DNA of 64,000 nucleotides, taken from contig NZ_JAUZQD010000022.1 in the NCBI RefSeq assembly GCF_030709675.1, positions 1 through 64,000 on the forward strand, written 5' to 3'. The notes beneath the pieces were generated by a model, which worked only from the letters and a program-made list of their open reading frames with translations, did no database searches and was not told where the DNA came from. Position numbers and translations under genes: made by a program. Below are positions 44,203 through 53,682 of this stretch, one piece after another. This stretch comes from Symbioplanes lichenis. Its GTDB lineage: Bacteria; Actinomycetota; Actinomycetes; Mycobacteriales; Micromonosporaceae. Each line of letters opens with the position of its first letter. Position 1 is the stretch's first letter.

Positions 44203-45146
44203 AGCGGCGATCGTACGGTGAACTCCGTCGCGCGGCTGCTCAGATCGATCCGGCTGCGGCGCACCGCGAGGTAGCGCGACGGATAGTTGTGCGATCGCAG
44301 CACCACGGTGTCCGGGCCGCGCTCCTCGGCGCAGAAGGTGGCGTCGCCGGCGTAGAGGCTGCCGCCGGTCTGCCGGTCGAGCCACACCTCGCCGTTGCGA
44401 TGGCGCAGGAAGTAGCCGGGATAGTTCGACGACTCGAACGACACGCACGACGCGTCGGCCAGCCCGGCCCGCACGACGAACCGCGAGTCGGCGCGATCGA
44501 GGGCATTGTTGCGGGAGGCGATGCGGTCGACGCGCGCGCGGTAGTCGCGGTGCCGGACGCGGTAGCTGCCCATGCCGCCCGGCTGCAACGAGATCGCCGC
44601 CCCGACGACGAAGGGCCCGCTCGGCACGACAGGGGCGGGCGGAGGCGCCGCGGGAGTCGTCGTCGCGGGCGCGGTGCCCGGCGAGCTGACGGCGGGCGCG
44701 GCCACCGAGCCCGAGGGCGCCGCGGAGGCGCCGGCGGAGGCGGGGGCGGACTTCTTTCCCTTGGTACGCGTGGAGGCCGCGGCCGACCCGGAGATGCCCG
44801 CCGCCGCGTGACCGGACGCCGAGACGGACGGCCCGGGAACAGGGAACGCGGGCACGGTCGGCACCGTCGGCAGGTTCACGAAGCGTGCGGTCGCGGCGTC
44901 GGTGGTGCCCGCCGTCTCGTACACGGCGACACCTGTCACACCCAGCACCGCAAGCGCCGCCCCCGCGACGACCAGCACCCGCCGCCGCCCGTCCCGCCGG
45001 GTCGCCGCGCCGGCCGCGACCACGTGCGGCACCTCGGTGGTGGCCTCGGAGAAGACGCCCCCGTACGAGACCGTGCCGTTCTCGGCATAGGGCGGCACCC
45101 AGCCCCCGACCCGCAGTCCGGGCGGCTGACGATCCTCTGTGGACAT
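44199..45146 (-). CDS. Membrane-anchored AbfB (CBM42-like) domain protein
   Basis: The 315-residue protein has a cytoplasmic N-terminus (about 55 residues), one transmembrane helix (about 56-76), a long Ala/Pro/Ser/Thr linker (about 90-195) and a C-terminal beta-trefoil with the AbfB pattern: SYRVRHRDYRARVDRI, SFESSNYPGYFLRHRNGEVW and LRSHNYPSRYLAVRRSRIDL. CBM42 binds arabinofuranose side chains, so this may be a surface sugar-binding sensor or adhesin. There is no catalytic domain. An ATG two codons upstream is equally possible. Confidence 0.75.
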   Translation of the reverse strand: MSTEDRQPPGLRVGGWVPPYAENGTVSYGGVFSEATTEVPHVVAAGAATRRDGRRRVLVVAGAALAVLGVTGVAVYETAGTTDAATARFVNLPTVPTVPAFPVPGPSVSASGHAAAGISGSAAASTRTKGKKSAPASAGASAAPSGSVAAPAVSSPGTAPATTTPAAPPPAPVVPSGPFVVGAAISLQPGGMGSYRVRHRDYRARVDRIASRNNALDRADSRFVVRAGLADASCVSFESSNYPGYFLRHRNGEVWLDRQTGGSLYAGDATFCAEERGPDTVVLRSHNYPSRYLAVRRSRIDLSSRATEFTVRSPL

Positions 45147-45322
45147 GCACATCCGTTCAGAAACGAGCGAAGTGACGCGAAGTGCGCTCGCAAATACTGG
45201 AGGAAGATCGACAAGAAGGCAAGTACGGGCCCGGGACGTCGCTACGCCCGTGGCCGCCCCTCCCCCAGCCGCGTTGACGCAGCGTGATCGCCGTCCGCCG
45301 CCACCCACCCCGGAACGCCGAG

Positions 45323-45351
45323 GCGCCGCCGCCCGGGGTGGGCGGCGGCGC
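45323..45351 (-). terminator. Downstream hairpin of the GH48 gene
   Basis: A perfect 12-bp GC stem (45323-45334 with 45340-45351) and 5-base loop, 87 bases past the GH48 stop. Confidence 0.6.
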
Positions 45352-45369
45352 TGGGGTCTTGCCGGAGGC

Positions 45370-45433
45370 GGAGCCCGGCGCCGGCTTCGGGCTGCGGCGT
45401 CACCGCAGGGAGCCGGAGCCGGTGCCGGGCTCC
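45370..45433 (-). terminator. Long hairpin immediately after the GH48 stop
   Basis: Imperfect stem of about 20 bp between 45370-45390 and 45412-45433, beginning four bases after the stop codon on the minus strand. Confidence 0.6.
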
Positions 45434-45437
45434 TGGA

Positions 45438-48341
45438 TCAGCCGTTCGGGAAGAGGCGGGCGAAGTCGGCGTAGCCGGTGGCCACGTCGACCTGGGCCCA
45501 GAAGCGGTGGTAGTTGAAGGTCGGGGCCGGCCCGCCCTTCAGGTAGGCGTCGACCTTCGGGTAGTCGGGGTCGTTCTTGTAGAAGGAGCGGATGTCGAGG
45601 AAGGAGACGCCGGGCTTGATGGCGTCGCCGTTGGGCATGGTGCCGGACCAGCCCGGCGGGATGTAGATGCCCTGGCCGGTGGCCGGGTCGTAGACGTCGT
45701 CCATGCGGTTGTAGTCGGCCCGGGTCTCGGTGACCGACACGCCCTTGCTGTCCTTGTACGCCCAGATCGCGTCGAGCAGCCCCTTGGCGGCCGTCTTCGC
45801 GGCGGCGTTGCCGGACTTGGCGGCGTAGTAGGTCAGCAGCTTCGCGAGGGAGCCCGCGACGCCCAGGTCCTGGCCGGTGCTCGTCACGGTGACGTGCAGG
45901 CCGCTGTTGCCGCCCGGGTTGGATGCGTTCCAGGTGTCGGGCTTGCCGGTCCACGCCAGGTCGGACGGGATCGCGAACGACGTGGATCCGATCGTGGTGT
46001 TGGCGAGCGCCCACGGCACCCACTTGTCGAGGACCGACTTCGCCTTGGTGTCGCCGGTCAGATAGTAGTACTCGGCGAGCCGTTCGAGCGACCACGTCTG
46101 CATGCCGAACCAGCGGTTGGACGGCGGGTCGGCGTAGACCGGGGCCTCGACGTAGGACAGGCCGTAGAACGTCGGGGTGCCGGACGGGGGCGCCTGGTAG
46201 GAGCCGTTCCAGCTGTTCGTGGCGCCGCCCGCGATGGCGCCCTCGGAGGACTGCAGCCACTGGTAGAACTCGAGCTGCCGGGTGAGCGACGCCTGCCAGT
46301 CGGCCTTGGCCGTCGACGACTTCGGGGTGAGCGCCGAGACGTTGGAGAGGACCCAGGCGGCCATCGGGTTCTGGTACCCGAAGTGGCTCGTGCTGGATCC
46401 GATCCGCCAGGCCCAGCCGGCGCTCGTGTCGGTCGCGCCGCCCCAGGCGTAGTACCAGCTCATGAGGTTGTTGGAGCTGCTCTTGCCGGTGCCCGCCGCG
46501 CAGCTGGTGGACGTACATCCGGGGTTCTTGAAGTATTTGTCGTAGAACGAGTAGCGCAGGTAGTCACCCATCTTGGCGGCGCTGGCCACGGCCGCGGAGA
46601 TCTGCGAGGCCTTGCCCTGCTCGGTGGCCCAGGTGTACGCCCAGTAGGCCGCCTGCACGGCGCGGGAGTCCGCGTCGGGCGCGTTGGTGTACTTCCACTG
46701 CTTCGCGTACGAGGCATCCTGCGTGAACAGGTCGAGATAGCCGTTCGGGCCACCGTGCGCGAACGTGTCGCAGGACGGCTGGGGCACGGTCTCGAAGGTC
46801 GACTCCTGCGGGCCGCGCTGGAACGTGTTGATGTAGACGACCCGGGTCGTCTCGTCGCCACAGTGCCCGAAGCCGTACACATTGTCGACGTCCAGGAGCC
46901 AGTGCATGCCGTAGATGTCCGAGGTGCCGTACGTCGTCTTCAGTTCGTTGGCCAGCGGATCCTGGCCGACCGACACCGACGGGTCGAGCTTCGACGGGTA
47001 CTGCGACGGCTGCGGGTACTCGGCCGCGTAGGTGGCCGGCTTCGACGGGTCGTACTTGTCGTTGGTGGGCTGGTCGGCGTGCGACGGGATGATGTACTTC
47101 TCCATCGTCTGCCACGCGGTGTTGAACGGCGCCCACTCCCCCGTCACCTGACCGTGCTCGGCCTCGAGCCACAGCCAGTAGCTGAACGCCTCGGAGGTCG
47201 TCTCGTGCCCGTGGTCGGGCGCCTCGTCGATCAGCGTCTCGATCGAGTGGTAGGGCACGCCCTCCTGGCTGAAGTAGCCGTTGGCCGGGTTCTTCAGGTC
47301 CGCGTAGAGCTGCGCGAAGCGGGCGTTGGCACTGCCCTCCGCCAGCACGGACGCGCTGATCGTGGCCGCGTCGACGCCGGTCCCGCTCGCCGAGAAGGTC
47401 GCCGTGCTGTTGAGCGCGGCCGACGTGGTGGCGGCGACGCCGACCGTCTGGGCGGTGTTCCAGTTGGCCGTGGTGAAGGTCAGCGAGGCGGGGCTGGCGG
47501 AGACGGCGGTGGATCCCGCGGTACGCGCGACGGACACCGTGACACTCGCGGCGGGCGCCTTCGACAGCTTCAGAGCCACCGGCGTCGACTTGCCCGGCGC
47601 CACGGTCACCGACGACGGGGTGGCGACGACGGCCGGGTTCGCGGAGGCGTCGACGAAGACGGGGACGTCGGCCGTGGTGCTGCGGGCGCCGCCGGAGTCG
47701 AAGGACACCGCCTGGACCCGGTAGGCCGCGGTCTGCGCGGGGACGCCGGTCCAGGTGTACGCGTACGGGGCGCTGGTGTCCGTACCCAGCAGCAGTCCGT
47801 CGTGGTAGAACTCGACCTTGCTGATCGTCCGGCCGCCGGAGGCAGCGGCCGTGGCGGTGATCGGGATCGAGGCGGGCGCGGTGTAGCGGGTGTTCGCGGC
47901 CGGGGCGCTGATCGCCACGGTGGGTGCGGCCGCGGCCCCGTTGCACGGGGTGCCGTTGAGGCTGAAGGCCGTGGGCAGCGGGTTCGCCGACGTGAACGTG
48001 CCGTTGAAGCCGGTGTTCACGGTCGCACCGGTGCCGAGGCTGCCGTTCCAGGCGACGTTGGCCACGGTGACGTGGGCGCCGCTCTGGGAGTAGGTGCCGC
48101 TCCAGCCCTGGGTCACCTTCTGGCCGGCGTCGGGGAAGTCGTACTCGAGCGACCACGTGCTGACCGGGTCGCCGGTGTTCGTGATCGCGATGTCCCCGGT
48201 GAAGCCGCCGGTCCACTGGCTGGCCACCTTGTAGGTGACCGTGCAGCCGGCGGCGGCGAAGGCGGGCGGTGGGGAGGCGGTGAGAACCAGGCCGGCGCCG
48301 AGGAGCACGGCGCCGCCGGCCCGGAGGGCTCTGAGTCGCAT
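45438..48341 (-). CDS. Secreted GH48 cellulase (exo-acting) with CBM2 and Ig-like domain
   Basis: The 967-residue protein has a signal peptide, a CBM2 (about residues 31-130, opening AAGCTVTYKVASQW and closing NGTPC), an Ig-like domain (about 140-225, ISKVEFYHDGLLLGTDTSAP), a second beta domain (about 230-320) and a GH48 module to the end. The GH48 block DEAPDHGHETTSEAFSYWLW carries the general-acid Glu, and SWYYAWGGA and GFGHCGDETT are also typical. It attacks cellulose chain ends processively. A perfect CebR-type operator lies 28 bases upstream of the ATG. It is divergent from the GH10 xylanase. Confidence 0.95.
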   Translation of the reverse strand: MRLRALRAGGAVLLGAGLVLTASPPPAFAAAGCTVTYKVASQWTGGFTGDIAITNTGDPVSTWSLEYDFPDAGQKVTQGWSGTYSQSGAHVTVANVAWNGSLGTGATVNTGFNGTFTSANPLPTAFSLNGTPCNGAAAAPTVAISAPAANTRYTAPASIPITATAAASGGRTISKVEFYHDGLLLGTDTSAPYAYTWTGVPAQTAAYRVQAVSFDSGGARSTTADVPVFVDASANPAVVATPSSVTVAPGKSTPVALKLSKAPAASVTVSVARTAGSTAVSASPASLTFTTANWNTAQTVGVAATTSAALNSTATFSASGTGVDAATISASVLAEGSANARFAQLYADLKNPANGYFSQEGVPYHSIETLIDEAPDHGHETTSEAFSYWLWLEAEHGQVTGEWAPFNTAWQTMEKYIIPSHADQPTNDKYDPSKPATYAAEYPQPSQYPSKLDPSVSVGQDPLANELKTTYGTSDIYGMHWLLDVDNVYGFGHCGDETTRVVYINTFQRGPQESTFETVPQPSCDTFAHGGPNGYLDLFTQDASYAKQWKYTNAPDADSRAVQAAYWAYTWATEQGKASQISAAVASAAKMGDYLRYSFYDKYFKNPGCTSTSCAAGTGKSSSNNLMSWYYAWGGATDTSAGWAWRIGSSTSHFGYQNPMAAWVLSNVSALTPKSSTAKADWQASLTRQLEFYQWLQSSEGAIAGGATNSWNGSYQAPPSGTPTFYGLSYVEAPVYADPPSNRWFGMQTWSLERLAEYYYLTGDTKAKSVLDKWVPWALANTTIGSTSFAIPSDLAWTGKPDTWNASNPGGNSGLHVTVTSTGQDLGVAGSLAKLLTYYAAKSGNAAAKTAAKGLLDAIWAYKDSKGVSVTETRADYNRMDDVYDPATGQGIYIPPGWSGTMPNGDAIKPGVSFLDIRSFYKNDPDYPKVDAYLKGGPAPTFNYHRFWAQVDVATGYADFARLFPNG

Positions 48342-48369
48342 GGTGGCCTTTCCGGTCGGACGAAGGGGG

Positions 48370-48383
48370 TGGGAGCGCTCCCA
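48370..48383. promoter_or_regulatory. Perfect CebR-type operator upstream of GH48
   Basis: TGGGAGCGCTCCCA is a perfect 14-bp palindrome and the exact consensus of the CebR binding site. It lies between the GH48 start (48341) and the divergent xylanase. Confidence 0.88.
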
Positions 48384-48491
48384 AGACTGTGTGCGCCCCG
48401 TCACACGCTCGTCAAGAGCCGGACACAAATTCATCGACCTACGACGATATTGACAGGTGACGCCGCCGCCGGTAGGCATAGGAGACCCACG

Positions 48492-48505
48492 TGGGAGCGC
48501 ATCCA
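48492..48505. promoter_or_regulatory. CebR-like operator upstream of GH10
   Basis: TGGGAGCGCATCCA differs from the palindrome at two positions and lies 17 bases before the xylanase ATG, overlapping the leader. Confidence 0.75.
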
Positions 48506-48522
48506 CACGAGGGAGGAATGTC

Positions 48523-49872
48523 ATGCGGCTCCCCGCACTCATCGCCATCGCGGCCCTGGCCGGCACGCTCGTCGCGGCCCCGGCCGCGGCCGCCACGTCG
48601 CTGGCCCAGCTCGCCACGGCGAAGGGCGTCGACATCGGCGTCGCGCTGGATCCCAACCGGCTCGGCGAGGCGGCCTACAAGACCATCGCCGACACCGAGT
48701 TCAATCTCGTCGTCCCCGAGAACGCCATGAAGTGGGACGCCACCGAGCCCACCCAGGGCCAGTTCACCTTCACCGCCGGCGACACGGTCGCGGCCTACGC
48801 CGCCCAGACCGGCAAGGAGCTGTACGGCCACACGCTCGTCTGGCACAGCCAGCTCCCGAACTGGGTGTCCGGCCTGGACGCGACCGCCCTGCGCACGGCG
48901 ATGCTCAACCACGTCACCACCGTCGCCACCCACTTCAAGGGCAAGGTCGGCTCGTGGGACGTCGTCAACGAGGCGTTCTCCGACAACGGCGACGGATCCC
49001 GGCGCAGCTCGGTCTTCCAGACCAAGCTCGGCGACGGATACATCGCCGACGCCTTCCGGGCCGCCCGCGCCGCCGACCCGGGCGCCAAGCTCTGCATCAA
49101 CGACTACAGCATCGAGAACATCGGCGCGAAGAGCACCGCGATCTACAACCTGGTCCGCGACTTCAAGGCCCAGGGCGTCCCGATCGACTGCGTCGGCTTC
49201 CAGGCCCACCTCATCCTCGGCCAGGTCCCCGGCGACATGCGCGCCAACCTGCAACGCTTCGCCGACCTGGGCGTCGACGTCCGCGTCACCGAGCTCGACA
49301 TCCGCATGGCCACCCCGCCCGACGCCACGAAGCTGGCCCAGCAGGCGTCGGACTACCGCGCGGTCGTCACGAACTGCCTGGCGGTCACCCGCTGCCAGGG
49401 CGTCACCGTCTGGGGTGTCACCGACAAGTACTCCTGGATCCCCGGCGTCTTCCCGGGCCAGGGCGCGGCCCTGCTCTGGGACGACAACTACGCCGCCAAG
49501 CCCGCTTACCAGGCCGTCGCCGAGGCCCTGGGCGGCACGACCACGCCTCCCGCACCGGCCGGATGCGAAGTGACCTATTCCGTGGCCAGTCAATGGAACA
49601 ACGGATTCACCGCCGCGATCACCATCACCAACACCGGGAGTACGGCCTGGAGCGGCTGGACCCTCGGCTTCGCCTTCGCCGCCGGCCAGACCGTCGGCCA
49701 GGCCTGGAACGCCACGTCCACCCAGTCCGGCAGTGCGGTCACCCTGCGCAACGCCTCGTACAACGCGACCGTGGCCCCGGGCGGCGCGGTGTCGCTGGGA
49801 TTCAACGGCACCCACACCGGATCCAACCCCGCCCCGGCGGCCTTCACCGCGAACGGCACCGCTTGCGCCTGA
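48523..49872 (+). CDS. Secreted GH10 endo-1,4-beta-xylanase with C-terminal CBM2
   Basis: The 449-residue protein has a signal peptide, a GH10 barrel (about residues 25-345) with acid/base Glu150 in WDVVNEAF and nucleophile Glu257 in VRVTELDI, and a C-terminal CBM2 (about 352-449, opening AGCEVTYSVASQW). It hydrolyses xylan outside the cell. The ATG at 48523 follows GGGAGGAATGTC. It is divergent from the GH48 cellulase, with two CebR-like boxes in the 181-bp shared region. Confidence 0.95.
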   Translation: MRLPALIAIAALAGTLVAAPAAAATSLAQLATAKGVDIGVALDPNRLGEAAYKTIADTEFNLVVPENAMKWDATEPTQGQFTFTAGDTVAAYAAQTGKELYGHTLVWHSQLPNWVSGLDATALRTAMLNHVTTVATHFKGKVGSWDVVNEAFSDNGDGSRRSSVFQTKLGDGYIADAFRAARAADPGAKLCINDYSIENIGAKSTAIYNLVRDFKAQGVPIDCVGFQAHLILGQVPGDMRANLQRFADLGVDVRVTELDIRMATPPDATKLAQQASDYRAVVTNCLAVTRCQGVTVWGVTDKYSWIPGVFPGQGAALLWDDNYAAKPAYQAVAEALGGTTTPPAPAGCEVTYSVASQWNNGFTAAITITNTGSTAWSGWTLGFAFAAGQTVGQAWNATSTQSGSAVTLRNASYNATVAPGGAVSLGFNGTHTGSNPAPAAFTANGTACA

Positions 49873-49964
49873 ACGGGCAGAGAAGTTGACACTTAAATCG
49901 ACGCTGATGCATTGACTGACCGTTTTCTCCTAGCCTGGGGCTGCTGTCCGACCAGGGAGGAAAC

Positions 49965-52127
49965 GTGCGGAGAAGAAGCATCGGCGTGGTGGTGGCCCTG
50001 CTGGCCGCCGGGATCGGGGCGCCCGCGCACGCGGCGGAGCCCGAGGGGACGATCCGGGCGGCCGGCGGGGCCACTGCCGTCGAGGGGTCGTACATCGTGG
50101 TGCTGAAAGAGCGCACCGGCGCGGTCGAGGAGACGGCCCGGGCGCTGGCGTCCGCGCGGGGCGGGGCGGTCGTGCGTACGTACAGTCATGCCTTGCGGGG
50201 TTTCGAGGCCCGGCTCGGCGAGCGCGCCGCGCGGCAGCTGGCCGCCGATCCCGCGGTCGCGTCGGTCACTCAGACCCACACGGTCACCGCGTCGGACGTG
50301 CAGGCGCCGGTGCCGTCGTGGGGGCTGGACCGGATCGACCAGCGCGCGCTGCCGGTCGACGGCAGCTACCGCTACCGGCCGGGCGATCCGGTGGTGACCG
50401 CGTACGTGATCGACGGCGGCATCAATCTTCCGCACAGCGACTTCGCCGGGCGGATCCGATCGGGGCGCGACTTCATCGACAACGACGACACCGCCACCGA
50501 CTGCAAGGGGCACGGCACGCACGTGGCCGGGACGATCGGCGGGACGACGTACGGGGTGGCGAAGAACGTCGAGCTCGTCGCCGTGCGCGTCCTCGACTGC
50601 CAGGGCACCGGCACGACCGCGACGGTAATGGCGGGCATCGACTGGGTCACCGCGGATCACGCCGCGGGCACGCCGGCGGTGGCCAACATGAGCCTCAACG
50701 GCCGCCGGTACGCCCCGGAGGAGGAGGCGATCACGCGGTCGATCGCGGACGGGATCACGTACGTGGTCTCGGCCGGCAACGACTCCGGGGCCGACGCCTG
50801 CGCCAACTCCCCCGCCGGGGTGCCCGCCGCGATCACCGTGGGCGCCACGGGGCCCGACGACCAGCGGGCCGCCTTCTCGAACATCGGCCCCTGCGTCGAC
50901 CTGTTCGCCCCGGGCGTGGACATCGTCTCGTCGTCGATCGGCAGCGACACCGCCACCGCGACCGGCAGCGGCACGTCGATGGCCGCCCCGCACGTCACCG
51001 GGGCGGCCGCGCTGATCCTCGCCGACCACCCGGACTACACGCCGGCGCAGGTGGCGGACGAGCTGACCGCCGGCGCCACCACCGGCGTCGTCGGCGAACC
51101 CGGCGCCGGGACGCCGAACAGGTTGCTGCACGTCGATGCGACACCACCGGCCGGTGACTTCGCCGTGGCGGTCACTCCTTCCGCCGCGACCGTCAGTGCC
51201 GGCGACAGTGTCACGACCACCCTCACCGCGGGACAGCCGGTCACGTGGAAGGCGAACGGGCTTCCGGCCGGCGCGACGGCGGCGTTCGACGGGGACGCGC
51301 TCACGATCAGCACGACCGCGCGGACGGCACCCGGCACGTACCGGCTGGTGGTGACCGGGGCGAGCGCCATGGTGACCCGGGCAGCGCGCCTCACCCTGAC
51401 GGTCACGGCGACGCCCGGATGTATCGGCGCGAACGACACCGACACGCCGCTCGCCGAGTCGAACTGGACCGAGATCCCGGTGACGATCACCGGCTGCGGC
51501 GCGTCCGGTGCGGCGGACAGCACGGTCGAGGTGCACGCCGAGCACGGGTACGTCGGGGACCTCACGGTCGAGCTCGTCGCCCCGAGCGGCCGGCGGTACG
51601 ACCTGCTCGAGCGCGAGGGCGACGACGCCGACGCGATCAGCTACACGTTCACCGTCGACCTGTCCGCCGAGCCCGCGGACGGGGTGTGGAAGCTCGCCTT
51701 CCTGGACAACGGCCCGTACGACGTCGGCAGTTTCGATTCGTGGGTCCTCGACCTGGGCGGTGAGCAGCTGCCCGGGCCGGTGTGCGGCGGCCTGGCCCCG
51801 GCCGACGTGCCGATCCCCGAGCGCGCCACGGTGGAGAGCCCGATCACGGTGAGCGGCTGCGACCGGGCACCGTCGGCGGCGAGCTACATCGAGGTGCGCG
51901 TGGTGCACCCGTGGGAACGGGACCTGGGCCTCTATCTGCTCGCCCCGGACGGCGAGCGCATCGACCTGCAGCAGCTGCGCTCGTCGGGACAGGCCAACAT
52001 CTTCCGTACGTACATCGCCGACCTGTCCGGCCGTCCGGCGAACGGCGAGTGGCGGCTCGTCGTCGAGGATCTGCTCAACGGCAACGAGGAGGGCGGCTTC
52101 CTCGACAACTGGAGACTGACCCTCTGA
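49965..52127 (+). CDS. Secreted subtilisin-like serine protease (S8) with two proprotein-convertase P domains
   Basis: The 720-residue protein has a signal peptide, an I9-type propeptide (SYIVVLKERTG, to about residue 110), and an S8 catalytic domain with Asp150 (AYVIDGGIN), His183 (GHGTHVAGT), the oxyanion Asn (VVSAGNDS) and Ser in GTSMAAP. The usual DTG is DGG here. After a short Ig-like region two P-type domains follow (EVHAEHGYVGDLTVELVAPS and EVRVVHPWERDLGLYLLAPD). The GTG at 49965 follows AGGGAGG. It is co-directional with the xylanase, 92 bases away, so possibly co-expressed. Confidence 0.92.
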   Translation: MRRRSIGVVVALLAAGIGAPAHAAEPEGTIRAAGGATAVEGSYIVVLKERTGAVEETARALASARGGAVVRTYSHALRGFEARLGERAARQLAADPAVASVTQTHTVTASDVQAPVPSWGLDRIDQRALPVDGSYRYRPGDPVVTAYVIDGGINLPHSDFAGRIRSGRDFIDNDDTATDCKGHGTHVAGTIGGTTYGVAKNVELVAVRVLDCQGTGTTATVMAGIDWVTADHAAGTPAVANMSLNGRRYAPEEEAITRSIADGITYVVSAGNDSGADACANSPAGVPAAITVGATGPDDQRAAFSNIGPCVDLFAPGVDIVSSSIGSDTATATGSGTSMAAPHVTGAAALILADHPDYTPAQVADELTAGATTGVVGEPGAGTPNRLLHVDATPPAGDFAVAVTPSAATVSAGDSVTTTLTAGQPVTWKANGLPAGATAAFDGDALTISTTARTAPGTYRLVVTGASAMVTRAARLTLTVTATPGCIGANDTDTPLAESNWTEIPVTITGCGASGAADSTVEVHAEHGYVGDLTVELVAPSGRRYDLLEREGDDADAISYTFTVDLSAEPADGVWKLAFLDNGPYDVGSFDSWVLDLGGEQLPGPVCGGLAPADVPIPERATVESPITVSGCDRAPSAASYIEVRVVHPWERDLGLYLLAPDGERIDLQQLRSSGQANIFRTYIADLSGRPANGEWRLVVEDLLNGNEEGGFLDNWRLTL

Positions 52128-52132
52128 GCGGC

Positions 52133-52164
52133 GGGCCCGGTGCGCGGCCGGGCGCACCGGGCCC
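52133..52164. terminator. Bidirectional hairpin between protease and glycosyltransferase genes
   Basis: A perfect 12-bp GC stem (52133-52144 with 52153-52164) with an 8-base loop between two convergent genes. Confidence 0.75.
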
Positions 52165-52173
52165 GGTCCCGGG

Positions 52174-53451
52174 TCAGCCCAGCAGGAGACGCTCGATCTC
52201 GGCCACCGGGTCGTGCTCGGCGTAGACCTTCGCGAGCCGGGCGACGTTCTCGCGGATCTCGTCGTCGCGCAGCAGAGCGGCGGTCGCCCCGGCCACCGCC
52301 TCCGGGGCCGGGGTCGCGGTGGCCAGATCGATGCCGAGCCGGTGGTGGGCGACCCGGGCGGCATTGGCGGGCTTGTCCTCGGTCTCGCCGGCCACGATCA
52401 CCGGGACGCCGGCCGCCAGGGCCTGTTGCGTGCCGCCGGCGCCGCCGTTCGTGATCAGGATGCTCGCCTTCGGCAGCAGCTCGGCGAACGGGATGTAGCC
52501 GGCCACGCGGGCGTTGCCGGGCACCGGGATCGTCAGCGCGGCGGGATCCGCGCCGCCCAGGGCCGCCACGACCGTGACGTCCTGATCGGCGAGGCCGGCG
52601 AGCGCGGGCTCGACCAGCTGCGACAGGTCGTGGTTGGCGAGGGTGCCCTGCGTGACGACCACGACCGGGCGCGACCCGTCGAGCTCCGCCCACCACGACG
52701 GCGGCTCCCAGTCGCCGGGCGGCAGCGGCGGCAGGGCGCCCACCAGGTGGATCGATCCGGGCAGGTCGCTGCGGTGGAACTCGAAGCCCGGCACGCTCAG
52801 CACGGCCGTGGCGTCCGGCGCGGTGTAGGTCCCGTCGACGAACGACTCGGTGAACGGCTCGGTGGCCCCCATCCCGGCCAGCAGCTCGGCCACCCGGTCG
52901 CGGGACGGCCCGAGCGCTGCGGCGAACTGGGCGTTGCCGGCCCGGTTGGCGGCCTTCGCCGCGTCCGCGTCCGCGGCCGGGACCGGGCCGAAGAAGGTGG
53001 TGTCGTCGCTGCTGACGGCGAGGCCGACGACGCTGACGCCGACCCAGCCGAGCGGGCGCCGGCCCGGCACGCCGTACCGCAGCGGCAGCGCGCCGAGGAA
53101 CAGCACGTTGCAGACCAGGTACTGGTCCGGGTCCTCGTCGAGCAGGGCCTGCAAGGCCCGGTGCTCCTCGGGCATCGGATCGGCGAACGCATGGATCCAG
53201 TCGTGGTTCAGCTGCTCGGGGCCCGGCGCCAGGCCCAGCCGCTCGCGGTCGGCGACCAGTTCCCGGATGTCGTAGTCGGCCTCCCCCGTGAGCGGCGCGA
53301 ACGTCAGCCCGGCCGCCTCCGTCGCGGCCCGGAAGAGCGTGCCCGACAGCACAGTGATCCGGTGGCCGCGAGCGGCGAGCGCCCGGGCCACGTGCAGCAT
53401 CGGGCCGAACTCGCCCGGTACCGGTGGCGCGGCAACGATGATCTTCGCCAT
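52174..53451 (-). CDS. GT1-family (MGT/UGT-like) glycosyltransferase
   Basis: The 425-residue protein shows the two-domain GT-B fold: PVPGEFGPMLHVARALAARG in the N-terminal acceptor domain and, in the C-terminal nucleotide-sugar domain, VVVVTQGTLANHDLSQLVEP and ILITNGGAGGTQQALAAGVP. The usual HGGxGT donor motif reads NGGAGGT here. Members glycosylate macrolides, flavonoids or other small acceptors. No biosynthetic cluster is adjacent, so detoxification by glucosylation is a plausible role. Confidence 0.88.
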   Translation of the reverse strand: MAKIIVAAPPVPGEFGPMLHVARALAARGHRITVLSGTLFRAATEAAGLTFAPLTGEADYDIRELVADRERLGLAPGPEQLNHDWIHAFADPMPEEHRALQALLDEDPDQYLVCNVLFLGALPLRYGVPGRRPLGWVGVSVVGLAVSSDDTTFFGPVPAADADAAKAANRAGNAQFAAALGPSRDRVAELLAGMGATEPFTESFVDGTYTAPDATAVLSVPGFEFHRSDLPGSIHLVGALPPLPPGDWEPPSWWAELDGSRPVVVVTQGTLANHDLSQLVEPALAGLADQDVTVVAALGGADPAALTIPVPGNARVAGYIPFAELLPKASILITNGGAGGTQQALAAGVPVIVAGETEDKPANAARVAHHRLGIDLATATPAPEAVAGATAALLRDDEIRENVARLAKVYAEHDPVAEIERLLLG

Positions 53452-53682
53452 GTGACTCCCTCGTCGGCGGATGAAGATCGAATCTGGCACGCCCGGCGCC
53501 CGCGAGCGGCGCTGAATGGCCCGCGGGGGAGGATCTCTGCCCGATCGGGCGCGCCCGGGGCCCACCGGCGACCGCGGGGCGAATCTCCCGGGCAGTTGTT
53601 CACCGGGCGTTACCCGCCGCGTTTCCCGGCGCCGTGCACCCTGGATTCTCCGCTGTGGAGCGAGAGTTTCGGGGGCCTCACG

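Noticed and set aside
45507..49889. 1,460-codon plus-strand open frame opposite the GH48 gene
   Set aside because: It is the antisense shadow of GH48 and an out-of-frame shadow of GH10, without any domain resemblance.
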